The notes beneath the pieces were generated by a model. That model saw nothing but the letters and a program-made list of their open reading frames with translations, made no database searches and was not told where the DNA came from. Made by a program: the position numbers and the translations under genes. Positions 1 to 6,544 of a stretch of DNA of 29,162 nucleotides are shown in pieces. Source of the DNA: an uncultured Collinsella sp. (GTDB lineage: Bacteria > Actinomycetota > Coriobacteriia > Coriobacteriales > Coriobacteriaceae). How positions within the stretch are numbered: position 1 is the first letter of the stretch; each line of letters begins with the position of its first letter. The DNA is taken from positions 1-29,162 of the forward strand of contig UQNC01000025.1 in assembly GCA_900542175.1 (NCBI GenBank), read 5' to 3'.

Positions 1-59
1 AGCGTCCTAGTGTTCGCTTCTAATAAAGAAGGCCAAGATTCGGGACGCAGTTCACTTGC

Positions 60-94
60 ACCACCACAAAGGTGCCTGTCCCCTTTGTGGTGGT
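60..94. repeat. GGGGACAG-core palindrome (REP-like)
   Basis: Two perfect 13-bp arms (60-72 and 82-94) face each other across a 9-base loop. On the minus strand the centre reads GGGGACAGGCAC. It lies just downstream of the stop codon of the bactofilin-like gene but has no T-tract, so it is a poor intrinsic terminator. The same GGGAC core with different arms recurs near 12849, 23652, 27087 and 29064. Confidence 0.75.
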
Positions 95-100
95 TGGCAG

Positions 101-1246
101 CTAGGCGGTGGGGAGTTCCGGCGTATTAGCCGGCTGTTGCGACTTGAGGTGAGCGTTGCGCCAGATGATCTGGATAACATAGCCGAGCGTGAAGACAAAG
201 GCCACGCCGCTGATGAAATCGCCTACGAGGGGGATTGCCGTAAGTGCACCTGCGATCACGCCGCCGGCGGCCGCCATGGCGTAGCGGTTCTGGCTGTGTC
301 CGACCATGCGCGCGATCGCGCACCCTGCAAAGGCACTCGACACCAGCGCGATGCCAATAACACCGCACATGAGGGCTCCGGCAAGCGACAGACCAGCGAT
401 AGAGATAATTAGCAGTAGGACGGCGGGGACGATAGCAATCGTGCCCAGAAGACCGCTCACCCACAGGGGCATGGGGCGCTGGTGGAGCACGCCGGCGGCG
501 CTGGCGGTTGCGCGCGGAAAGACGAGTTCGAGCAGTAGGGCGACAAAGCAGGCCGAGAGTGCCGCGGCGACGATACCGCCGATGACATCGTTAACGGTGG
601 AAGTATCCTCGCTCTCGGTGCGGTCGATCTTGAGCGCGCCGACCTCGGCTCCCGCGGCGCGCTCGGGGTCCTCGGAGACGTGCGCGTTCACGGTGCCGGT
701 GATGTGGGCGTTCTTGCCCAGGATGAGCTTATCGGCCCAAACCTCGACATCGCCCTCGACGGTGCCATCGATAGTCACCGTATCGCCCGCAAGCGCTGCC
801 GACTTGGTAGAGCCGCGCAGGGCAACCGTCTCGCCTATCGCATAGAAACAGTTGGTGGTGCTGTCGGAATTGAGCACGACATGCTGGCCGGCAACGGTCA
901 CGCTGCCATCAACCGTAGTCTTGGCAATGTCGATGGTGCGCGCCGCCAAGCGGACGGCGCCGCCCACCGTGCAGTCGCGGATGGAGAGGCTCTCGCCTGC
1001 TGCAATTATGTCGCGGCCGATGGACGCATCGTCCAAGTTGAGGGCCTGACCTGCCCAGTACAGGTCACCTTCGACGCCGGACGAATTGGCGTCATTGTCG
1101 GTCGCAAGTACGTTGCCTGCGGTGTCTGTGCCGGCGAACGACGCCGTGGGAAGTGCGGTGACCGCTAGGGCGACGAGCGCGAATAGGATCGTGATGCGGA
1201 CCCACGCTTTACGGCGCTGGGTCGACGGGAATTGATTACAGGGCAT
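101..1246 (-). CDS. bactofilin-like polymer-forming membrane protein
   Basis: The 381-residue product starts with a hydrophobic segment (about residues 15-38, ending ALPTASFAG) that could be a signal peptide or anchor. A long stretch of short beta-strand repeats follows (about 55-185, patterns such as DGSVTVAG and GTVEGDVEVWADKLILG), typical of the bactofilin right-handed beta-helix. The C-terminal half has several strongly hydrophobic membrane segments. Bactofilins polymerise into cytoskeletal scaffolds. Fusion of such repeats to a multi-pass membrane domain is seen in bacterial polymer-forming proteins of unclear function, so the exact role is unknown. The ATG at 1246 was preferred over an in-frame start at 1294 because AAGGA lies about 7 bases upstream of it. 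The gene is alone, tail-to-head with the TRIC gene on the same strand. Confidence 0.7.
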   Translation of the reverse strand: MPCNQFPSTQRRKAWVRITILFALVALAVTALPTASFAGTDTAGNVLATDNDANSSGVEGDLYWAGQALNLDDASIGRDIIAAGESLSIRDCTVGGAVRLAARTIDIAKTTVDGSVTVAGQHVVLNSDSTTNCFYAIGETVALRGSTKSAALAGDTVTIDGTVEGDVEVWADKLILGKNAHITGTVNAHVSEDPERAAGAEVGALKIDRTESEDTSTVNDVIGGIVAAALSACFVALLLELVFPRATASAAGVLHQRPMPLWVSGLLGTIAIVPAVLLLIISIAGLSLAGALMCGVIGIALVSSAFAGCAIARMVGHSQNRYAMAAAGGVIAGALTAIPLVGDFISGVAFVFTLGYVIQIIWRNAHLKSQQPANTPELPTA

Positions 1247-1352
1247 AGTGAATCCTTCGTCAGATGCTCGACATACACCTAACAGGGTACCCAACGCGTG
1301 GGCGCTCTAAAAGAACCTCTCGGTTGCATTTCGAAGGATGAGCCCGCGCAAT

Positions 1353-2042
1353 CTACTTTTTGTGGTGCAAAAAGCGCGCGATGTCCTCTTCGGTGGGGCT
1401 TTTGATGTCAAAGCGCAGCGACAGCCAACGCAGGCCCATGGTCACTACGACGCAAACGACCAGCGCGACGACATTGCTGACCAAGCCGCTCATGACGAGG
1501 CAGACATAGCTTGCCGATCCGGCGATAGCCGCGATGGCATAGAAGTTGGTGCGCTGGAAAATACCCGGAACCACGCCCATAAAGCCGTCGCGCAACATGC
1601 CGCCGCCCACGGCGGTGAAAAAGCCCATCATGATGCATACGGCCGGTGCGAATCCGTAGACCAGCGCCTTGTCCGCGCCGGTTGCCGCATAGATGCCCAC
1701 CGAGATGATGTCGAGCAGGGGAATGAGTTTTTCGGGCTTGTCGACGATTGCCGGGAAAATGTAGATGATGGCCGCCGTGGCAATGGAAAGCGGGAGCGCC
1801 ATCGGCTGGTTGAGGATGTAGACGTTGCCCACTTGCAGCGTCATATCGCGCAAAAGACCGCCGCCCAGGCCGCAAACCACGGCGAGCGCGACGGCGCCCA
1901 CCAGGTCGAGCTTGTGCTCGCGCGCGACCAGAACGCCCGAGATCGATGCCGCGACAACAGCGAACATCTCGAGCCAAAACGGGATGGCGACCATGGCATC
2001 CGAGGCGTGTGAGGTAACGGTCATAGCGGCGACGACGGGCAA
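1353..2042 (-). CDS. TRIC/UPF0126 (YadS-type) membrane channel
   Basis: A 229-residue, highly hydrophobic protein with two tandem copies of the UPF0126 unit. Each carries the family hallmark: GLGGGLLRD near residue 60 and GGGMLRDGFMG near residue 147. Prokaryotic TRIC proteins are trimeric cation channels; some members have also been linked to glycine uptake, so the substrate is left open. The length is close to that of characterised bacterial members. The start is taken as TTG at 2042 because AAAGGA sits about 7 bases upstream. The first in-frame ATG (2024) has no Shine-Dalgarno sequence and would remove only six residues. It appears monocistronic. Confidence 0.85.
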   Translation of the reverse strand: MPVVAAMTVTSHASDAMVAIPFWLEMFAVVAASISGVLVAREHKLDLVGAVALAVVCGLGGGLLRDMTLQVGNVYILNQPMALPLSIATAAIIYIFPAIVDKPEKLIPLLDIISVGIYAATGADKALVYGFAPAVCIMMGFFTAVGGGMLRDGFMGVVPGIFQRTNFYAIAAIAGSASYVCLVMSGLVSNVVALVVCVVVTMGLRWLSLRFDIKSPTEEDIARFLHHKK

Positions 2043-2207
2043 GGTGGGGTCCTTTGTGTTGCGGGTTTAGACAATGCCCGTACATAGTACATGGTTGGCG
2101 GGTCTGGCGACCCTATAGCTCGGTAAACGGTCGGGACTGGGTGGGGGCGTAGGTTCCATGTTTGGGGATCTGGGTCGATGCTGAACGCGATGGGGGCGTG
2201 GCTGAAT
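2043..2207. other. intergenic, no gene seen
   Basis: This is the first part of a 369-base stretch between the TRIC start and the tRNA-Ser(CGA) end. I see no coding region. A weak minus-strand -10-like TACTAT overlaps the partial palindrome at about 2080-2092 and may serve the TRIC gene, but no matching -35 is evident. Confidence 0.4.
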
Positions 2208-2347
2208 AGGAGGGATGTCCAAATTTTGAGCAGCGCTCAAAATTTATCCGGTCGGCTTACGCCGACCGCGCTGCGCTAAAAACGCGCCACTGGCGCGTTT
2301 TCTTTACGCTTTGCGCCCTGGCGGGTTCGAATCCCTCCTCCTCCGCC
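2208..2347 (+). repeat. hairpin cassette ending in a tRNA-Ser 3'-end copy
   Basis: Three adjacent hairpins are visible: 2221-2231/2235-2245 (11-bp arms, 3-base loop), 2249-2256/2261-2268 (8-bp arms, TTAC loop) and 2279-2288/2292-2301 (10-bp arms followed by TTTTC). AGGAGGGAT at 2208-2216 can pair with ATCCCTCCT at 2331-2339, closing the set into one branched fold. Bases 2323-2347 are an exact 25-base inverted copy of the 3' end (T-loop to acceptor) of the tRNA-Ser(CGA) gene at 2413-2437. There is no matching 5' tRNA half, so this is not a functional tRNA. It could be an attachment-site scar, a small non-autonomous element or a structured RNA. Confidence 0.65.
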
Positions 2348-2372
2348 GTATTTGCTTGTAAGGGACTCTAAA

Positions 2373-2400
2373 CAAAAAAGCCCCCGTTTTCGGGAGCTTT
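2373..2400 (-). terminator. intrinsic terminator of tRNA-Ser(CGA)
   Basis: On the minus strand AGCTCCCG and CGGGGGCT (one G-U pair) form an 8-bp stem around an AAAA loop, followed by a run of six T. It sits about 12 bases past the encoded CCA end of the tRNA. Confidence 0.85.
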
Positions 2401-2411
2401 CTCAACCAAAA

Positions 2412-2502
2412 TGGCGGAGGAGGAGGGATTCGAACCCTCGTGACCTTATACAGGCCAAACGGTTTTCGAGACCGCCGCATTCAACCACTCTGCCACCCCT
2501 CC
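2412..2502 (-). tRNA. tRNA-Ser (anticodon CGA)
   Basis: The 91-base minus-strand gene reads from GGAGGGGTGGCAGAGTGG to CTCCTCCGCCA. It has a 7-bp acceptor stem with one G-U pair, an anticodon loop CTCGAAA (anticodon CGA, for UCG codons), the long variable arm of class II tRNAs, a T-arm with GGTTCGAATCC, and an encoded CCA. Only nine bases separate its 5' end from the terminator of the upstream tRNA-Ser(GGA). It has no obvious promoter of its own and may depend on read-through. Confidence 0.95.
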
Positions 2503-2511
2503 GCGTGGGGT

Positions 2512-2541
2512 AAAAACAAAGCAGGCTCGAAGGCCTGCTTT
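2512..2541 (-). terminator. terminator after tRNA-Ser(GGA)
   Basis: Arms 2518-2526 and 2533-2541 form a perfect 9-bp stem (AAAGCAGGC / GCCTGCTTT) with a 6-base loop. On the minus strand it runs into GTTTTTA. It lies between the two tRNA-Ser genes. Confidence 0.8.
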
Positions 2542-2550
2542 GGAATTAAC

Positions 2551-2641
2551 TGGCGGAGAGTCAGGGATTTGAACCCTGGAGACGCTTTTGACGCCTACAC
2601 GATTTCCAATCGTGCTCCTTCGGCCACTCGGACAACTCTCC
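2551..2641 (-). tRNA. tRNA-Ser (anticodon GGA)
   Basis: The 91-base minus-strand gene reads from GGAGAGTTGTCCGAGTGG to GACTCTCCGCCA. Acceptor GGAGAGT pairs with ACTCTCC. The anticodon loop is TTGGAAA (anticodon GGA, for UCC/UCU codons). A long variable arm, a T-arm with GGTTCAAATCC and an encoded CCA complete the class II serine tRNA pattern. Confidence 0.95.
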
Positions 2642-2657
2642 GTTAAATGCGAAAGTC

Positions 2658-2686
2658 AGTATACACGAGGAACCGCAAAGTGCAAA
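2658..2686 (-). promoter_or_regulatory. promoter of the tRNA-Ser genes
   Basis: On the minus strand TTTGCA (2681-2686) and TATACT (2658-2663) are separated by 17 bases. The -10 lies 17 bases before the tRNA-Ser(GGA) 5' end, a normal distance for a short processed leader. Confidence 0.75.
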
Positions 2687-2699
2687 CAGAAAAGTTGGC

Positions 2700-3045
2700 A
2701 TTTTTTAAAACGCTTGGCCGCGCTTGTCGTTGCAGTGGGGTTTGAGGTGCCAAAAAACGGCTTCCGACCAGCGGGGTTGATTAACTCAATTGTTCAAAAG
2801 GGGTATTCATAAGCGACTTGGCAATGAATTTAAAAATCTTTGGGTGGCGCTGTGGACCACTGGTATGCATTTTGCGACCACAGCCTTGTGCCCGTTGACC
2901 TGTGGCTTGGCTCAGCTTGTCCCCGCGGCGTCGTATCTTGTCCACAAATCCGTCAAGCACTTGGTCAGCATTTGGTTGGAAGACGCATGAAACGTCGTGC
3001 GAGTATGGGCATATGTGGAGGTCATGAGGTTGTAGCTGCATATTC
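2700..3045. other. gene-free control region upstream of rpsF
   Basis: I see no believable gene here. Short open frames on both strands have no ribosome site or family resemblance. AT-rich patches occur at about 2690-2712 and 2826-2840. Several CCACA/TGTGG motifs lie on both strands (about 2851, 2877, 2901, 2938, 3014). One of them, TTGTCCACA at 2938-2946, equals the Streptomyces-type DnaA box. Confidence 0.5.
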
Positions 3046-3074
3046 TTGCGGCCTAGGAGGTTGAAAGATATTAT
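3046..3074 (+). promoter_or_regulatory. promoter of the rpsF operon
   Basis: TTGCGG (3046-3051) and TATTAT (3069-3074) are 17 bases apart, good sigma-70-like hexamers, and give a leader of about 65 bases before rpsF. Confidence 0.65.
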
Positions 3075-3090
3075 TACCAAGTCTTTTCCT

Positions 3091-3119
3091 GCTTCAGGCG
3101 CACCTTCACGACCTGAAGC
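3091..3119 (+). promoter_or_regulatory. rpsF leader hairpin, possible S6:S18 site
   Basis: GCTTCAGG (3091-3098) and CCTGAAGC (3112-3119) form a perfect 8-bp stem with a 13-base loop, ending 14 bases before the rpsF Shine-Dalgarno sequence. Leaders of rpsF operons in many bacteria carry an RNA motif bound by the S6:S18 complex. Position fits, but I could not confirm the conserved bulge, so this is only a candidate. Confidence 0.4.
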
Positions 3120-3145
3120 CACATTTGCCCAGAGGAGGTGACAAT

Positions 3146-3439
3146 ATGAAGGCTTATGAACTGCTGTTCTTTGTTGACCCGTCGCTCGACCCCGAGACTC
3201 GTCTCGCTGTTATGAAGCGTATCGATACCACGATCGCTGAGGGCGCTGGCAAGGTCGACTCCGTTGACGACTGGGGCAAGCGCAAGCTCGCCTACGAGAT
3301 CAACGACCTCACCGATGGTGACTACACCCTCATCAACTTCCACGCAGATCCTACCCAGATCGCCGAGCTTGATCGCATCCTGCGCATCACCGACGCTGTG
3401 GTCCGTCACATGATCGTCCGTCGCGACGACCAGGAGTAA
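3146..3439 (+). CDS. rpsF: 30S ribosomal protein S6
   Basis: A 97-residue S6, normal length for the family. It starts MKAYELLFFVDPSLD and carries the WGKRKLAYEI segment and a C-terminal strand ending near RHMIVRRDD. S6 binds S18 on the platform of the small ribosomal subunit. The ATG at 3146 follows an excellent AGGAGGTG at 3133-3140; an upstream in-frame start at 3125 is ignored. It is the first gene of the conserved rpsF-ssb-rpsR-rplI block, with ssb 48 bases downstream. Confidence 0.98.
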   Translation: MKAYELLFFVDPSLDPETRLAVMKRIDTTIAEGAGKVDSVDDWGKRKLAYEINDLTDGDYTLINFHADPTQIAELDRILRITDAVVRHMIVRRDDQE

Positions 3440-3487
3440 GACTGTCGTTTTGGACTGGGCTTGTGCCCCAAGAGGAAGTAGTGAGTT

Positions 3488-3940
3488 ATGAGCATCAATC
3501 GAGTGAACATCACCGGTAACCTCACCCGCGATCCCGAGCTGCGCGCCACCGCCGGCGGAACCCAGGTTCTGTCCTTTGGCGTCGCCGTCAACGATCGTCG
3601 CCGTAACGCGCAGACTGGCGAGTGGGAGGACTATCCCAACTTTGTCGACTGCACCATGTTCGGCACCCGCGCCGAGGCCGTGAGCCGTTTTCTGGCAAAG
3701 GGAAACAAGGTCGCGATCGAGGGCAAGCTGCGCTACAGCTCTTGGGAGCGCGACGGCCAGCGCCGGAGCAAGCTTGAGGTCATCGTCGATGAGATCGAGT
3801 TTATGAGCTCCCGTGGTGGCCAGGGTGGCTACGATCAGGGCGGTTACGCCCCCGCAGCTCCCGCGCCCGCAGCACGTCCTGCCGCGCCGGTGGCTACGCC
3901 GCCCGCGGTCGACGTCTACGATGAGGACATCCCGTTCTAG
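3488..3940 (+). CDS. ssb: single-stranded DNA-binding protein
   Basis: A 150-residue SSB with an N-terminal OB-fold (about 1-108; MSINRVNITGNLTRDPEL, then WEDYPNFVDCTMFGTRAEA). A flexible Gly/Gln/Pro/Ala-rich linker follows, then the acidic tip DEDIPF that recruits partner proteins. SSB coats single-stranded DNA in replication, repair and recombination. It lies between rpsF and rpsR as in most bacteria. The Shine-Dalgarno match (AGAGGAAG) is somewhat far from the ATG, which may lower its translation relative to the ribosomal genes. Confidence 0.98.
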   Translation: MSINRVNITGNLTRDPELRATAGGTQVLSFGVAVNDRRRNAQTGEWEDYPNFVDCTMFGTRAEAVSRFLAKGNKVAIEGKLRYSSWERDGQRRSKLEVIVDEIEFMSSRGGQGGYDQGGYAPAAPAPAARPAAPVATPPAVDVYDEDIPF

Positions 3941-3972
3941 GGGTTGTTCACCTATTTTTGAGTGAGAGGCGG

Positions 3973-3988
3973 CTTCGGTTCGCCGAAG
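3973..3988 (+). promoter_or_regulatory. small hairpin between ssb and rpsR
   Basis: CTTCGG and CCGAAG enclose a TTCG loop, a very stable tetraloop hairpin 24 bases before the rpsR start. There is no T-tract, so it is more likely an RNA-stability or translation element than a terminator. Confidence 0.45.
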
Positions 3989-4012
3989 TTGCCAAATGAA
4001 AGGTATTTTGAC

Positions 4013-4279
4013 ATGGCTAATGATTTTTCTGCACGTCAGCCGCGTCGTAAGTACTGCCAGTTCTGCAAGGAGAACACTGAGTTCATCGACTATAAGGACA
4101 CTCAGCTTCTCCGTAAGTACATGACCGACCGTGGCAAGATCAAGCCCCGTCGCGTCACTGGCGCTTGCACGCAGCATCAGCATGACATTGCCAACGCCAT
4201 CAAGCGCGCCCGCGAGATGGCTCTCCTGCCGTACACCGTCCCCGTGGTTTCCTCTCGTGGCAACCGCGACCGCGGCTAA
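4013..4279 (+). CDS. rpsR: 30S ribosomal protein S18
   Basis: An 88-residue S18, starting MANDFSARQPRRKYCQFC. It carries the family core (DYKDTQLLRKYMTDRGKIKPRR, read in two parts; AIKRAREMALLPY). The CQFC pair with a later GACTQHQH suggests the zinc-binding (C+) form of S18. S18 pairs with S6 in the 30S platform. The ATG at 4013 follows AAAGG at a good distance; the in-frame start at 3962 has no family support. rplI follows after 15 bases. Confidence 0.97.
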   Translation: MANDFSARQPRRKYCQFCKENTEFIDYKDTQLLRKYMTDRGKIKPRRVTGACTQHQHDIANAIKRAREMALLPYTVPVVSSRGNRDRG

Positions 4280-4294
4280 GAAGGGAGACGCATC

Positions 4295-4834
4295 ATGAAG
4301 GTTATTCTTCTCGATGAGATCAAGGGCAAGGGCGGCGAGGGTGACGTCGTAGAGGTCGCTCAGGGTTACGCTGAGAACTTCCTGTTCCCCAAGAAGCTCG
4401 CTGTTGCCGCCACCAAGGGCAACCTCAAGCAGCTTGACGAGCGTCGCAACAACATCGCCAAGCGCGAGGCCGTCCGTCTGGCTACCGCCAACGAGACCAA
4501 GGCTGCCTTCGAGGGCAAGACGGTCACCGTTGACGTCAAGGTCGGCGACGAGGGCATCCTCTTTGGCTCCGTTACCGCCGCTATGATCGCTGACGCCATC
4601 AAGGCTCAGCTCGGTATGGACATCGACCGCAAGCGCGTCGAGCTCGGTAAGCCCATCAAGGTTGCCGGTGCCCACACCGTTGCCATCTCGCTGTACCGCG
4701 AGATCAAGGCCGAGGTTGTCGTTCTCGTCGGCGTTACCGCCGAGGAGCTCGCTGCCGAGGCTGAGGTCGAGGAGGCCGCTGAGGTCGCCGAGGCCGAGAC
4801 CGCCGAGGTCGAGACTGAGGCTGCTGCCGAGTAG
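4295..4834 (+). CDS. rplI: 50S ribosomal protein L9
   Basis: A 179-residue L9. It has the N-terminal domain signature (MKVILLDEIKGKGGEGDVVE, then GYAENFLFPKKLA), a long connecting helix and the C-terminal rRNA-binding domain (GKPIKVAGAHTVAI). It is about 30 residues longer than typical L9 because of an acidic, Ala/Glu/Val-rich low-complexity tail from about residue 148. L9 helps keep the reading frame and may affect spacing of ribosomes. AGAAGGGAG precedes the ATG. It is the last gene before a strong terminator. Confidence 0.97.
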   Translation: MKVILLDEIKGKGGEGDVVEVAQGYAENFLFPKKLAVAATKGNLKQLDERRNNIAKREAVRLATANETKAAFEGKTVTVDVKVGDEGILFGSVTAAMIADAIKAQLGMDIDRKRVELGKPIKVAGAHTVAISLYREIKAEVVVLVGVTAEELAAEAEVEEAAEVAEAETAEVETEAAAE

Positions 4835-4868
4835 CATTTGCTGCAACGCAACAATCTTGTTCTAAGAA

Positions 4869-4907
4869 GGGCGCTCTGGGAAACCAGGGCGCCCTTTTTG
4901 CTTTTTA
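4869..4907 (+). terminator. terminator of the rpsF-rplI operon
   Basis: GGGCGCTCTGG (4869-4879) pairs with CCAGGGCGCCC (4884-4894; one G-U), loop GAAA, followed by TTTTTGCTTTTT. A classical intrinsic terminator. Confidence 0.93.
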
Positions 4908-5017
4908 GAGCGATGCGAGCGCCATAGAGGGCGTTGCGGTGAGGTCTATTCGTGGGACCGTTCATCCGTTTGGTTCGGTGATGATTGGCGGCGCGCGGCG
5001 CGTTTTGGGACCGTGGC

Positions 5018-5026
5018 TGATACTAT
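5018..5026 (+). promoter_or_regulatory. extended -10 promoter of dnaB
   Basis: TGATACTAT at 5018-5026 matches an extended -10 (TGnTATAAT). No clear -35 is visible. It lies about 33 bases before the chosen dnaB start. Confidence 0.5.
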
Positions 5027-5059
5027 GGATGCTTGCAAGCGATATGAATGAGGATGCTC

Positions 5060-6451
5060 ATGGCATATGACGATAGGGAGACCGGGCTGACGGTTGAGGA
5101 CCGCGGCTCAAAGTTGGGTCTTCCCCAAAACCAAGATGCAGAGGCCAATGTACTGGCCGCTATGCTGCTATCGCCCGAGGTGGTCGAAGAGGCCCAGGTC
5201 GAGCTGCAGCCCGATGACTTCTACCGCCCCATTCATAAGACCATCTATACTGCGATGGTCGATATGTACAACAGCCGCATTCCCATCGACTCTATCTCGC
5301 TGATCGATTACCTGCGAAGCATCAACAAGCTCGATGCCGTGGGTGGCGAAGCGTACATTTTGGAGTTGATGGGTCAGACCCTGTCGCTCGTGAACTGGCA
5401 GCACCATGCCGCCATCGTCCGTCGCGACTCGATGCTGCGCGAGCTGATCGGCGCCACCAACGAGATTAACGCGCTGGCCTATAACGCCCCCACCGACACC
5501 AAAGAGGTCGTGGAGCTGGCCGAGAGCAAACTGCTCAAGGTCACGGCACGCGAGGTCAAGTCGAGCTACAAGACGCTGACTGAGTTTATGGTCGAGGCCT
5601 ATAACGAGGCCGAGGAAGTGTGCCAGGCCGGTGGCCAGGCTGCGGGCGTGCCCACGGGCTTCCCGTCGCTCGACCGCATGCTCATGGGCTTCCGCGAGGG
5701 TCAGCTCATCATCATCGGCGCCCGTCCTGCTGTAGGTAAGACGTCGTTCGCTCTGAACCTGGCGCTCAACGCTGCCGCTGCTGGTTATACCGTCGGCTTC
5801 TTCTCGCTGGAGATGTCGGGCAAGGAAATTGCCCAGCGTCTGATTTGCGCCTACGCCATGATCTCGATCAGTGACTTCCGCATGGGCCGCATTAGCCCCG
5901 AGCAGTGGGCCAATATCAACGAGGCCACGCAGACCTTGTCCAAGCTCGATATTCTGATTGACGATACGCCCGGCACCACAGTGACCGAGATTCGCGCCAA
6001 GAGCCGCCGAATGCTCCATAACAAGGAGAAGGCAATCATCATCTTGGACTACCTGCAGCTGGTGAGTCCTCCGCCGGGACGCCGCTCCGAGAGCCGTACC
6101 GTCGAGGTCTCGGAGATGTCGCGTGGTTTGAAGATCATGGCCAAGGAGCTCAAGATCCCGCTCATCGCGCTGTCACAGCTCTCGCGTCAGGTCGAATCCC
6201 GTACCGGCAAGCGCCCACAGCTTTCCGACCTTCGTGAATCGGGCTCCATCGAACAGGACGCCGATATCGTTATGTTCTTGGACCGCTCCGCCGACGAGGC
6301 CGAAGCCTCGCGCGACGATCGACCCGACGAGGGCGTTACGCGTATCGTCGTGGCCAAGAACCGTTCGGGCCCGATCGGCGACGTCGACCTGATGTTCCTG
6401 CCGGCATCCACCAAGTTCTATGAGCTTGATGGGGCACATGCCGAGGAGTAG
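5060..6451 (+). CDS. dnaB: replicative DNA helicase DnaB
   Basis: A 463-residue DnaB helicase, normal length. An N-terminal primase-interaction domain (about 20-125; NQDAEANVLAAMLLSPEVV) is followed by a RecA-like motor with Walker A GARPAVGKTSFALN, Walker B IIILDYLQL, the arginine-finger region (QLSRQVESRTGKRP, DLRESGSIEQDAD) and a terminal NRSGP segment. As a hexamer it unwinds DNA ahead of the replication fork. Three in-frame ATGs lie at 5048, 5054 and 5060; the last is chosen because GAGG lies 6 bases upstream. No intein is present. Confidence 0.97.
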   Translation: MAYDDRETGLTVEDRGSKLGLPQNQDAEANVLAAMLLSPEVVEEAQVELQPDDFYRPIHKTIYTAMVDMYNSRIPIDSISLIDYLRSINKLDAVGGEAYILELMGQTLSLVNWQHHAAIVRRDSMLRELIGATNEINALAYNAPTDTKEVVELAESKLLKVTAREVKSSYKTLTEFMVEAYNEAEEVCQAGGQAAGVPTGFPSLDRMLMGFREGQLIIIGARPAVGKTSFALNLALNAAAAGYTVGFFSLEMSGKEIAQRLICAYAMISISDFRMGRISPEQWANINEATQTLSKLDILIDDTPGTTVTEIRAKSRRMLHNKEKAIIILDYLQLVSPPPGRRSESRTVEVSEMSRGLKIMAKELKIPLIALSQLSRQVESRTGKRPQLSDLRESGSIEQDADIVMFLDRSADEAEASRDDRPDEGVTRIVVAKNRSGPIGDVDLMFLPASTKFYELDGAHAEE

Positions 6452-6478
6452 GACAGGCGCCCGTTGCACGGGTATACT
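6450..6478 (+). promoter_or_regulatory. promoter of purA
   Basis: AGGACA (6450-6455, overlapping the dnaB stop) and TATACT (6473-6478) are separated by 17 bases. The CCCG-TTGCA-CGGG inverted repeat in the spacer (about 6460-6472) could be an operator. Confidence 0.6.
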
Positions 6479-6544
6479 GGGAATGTTTTGTGCTTCTGCG
6501 TGCCGGCGTGGCGCGTAGACAGTCCATGAATGTAAGGAGTAAAC

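Noticed and set aside
2208..2347. A second, plus-strand tRNA-Ser gene
   Set aside because: Only the T-arm and 3' acceptor strand are present; there is no anticodon arm or matching 5' end, and it ends GCCG instead of GCCA.
2790..3064. Small plus-strand open frames in the rpsF upstream region
   Set aside because: No Shine-Dalgarno sequence, no similarity, and they overlap regulatory-looking DNA.
3074..4846. 590-codon minus-strand open frame across rpsF to rplI
   Set aside because: Crosses four firmly identified genes on the other strand and has repetitive, non-protein-like composition.
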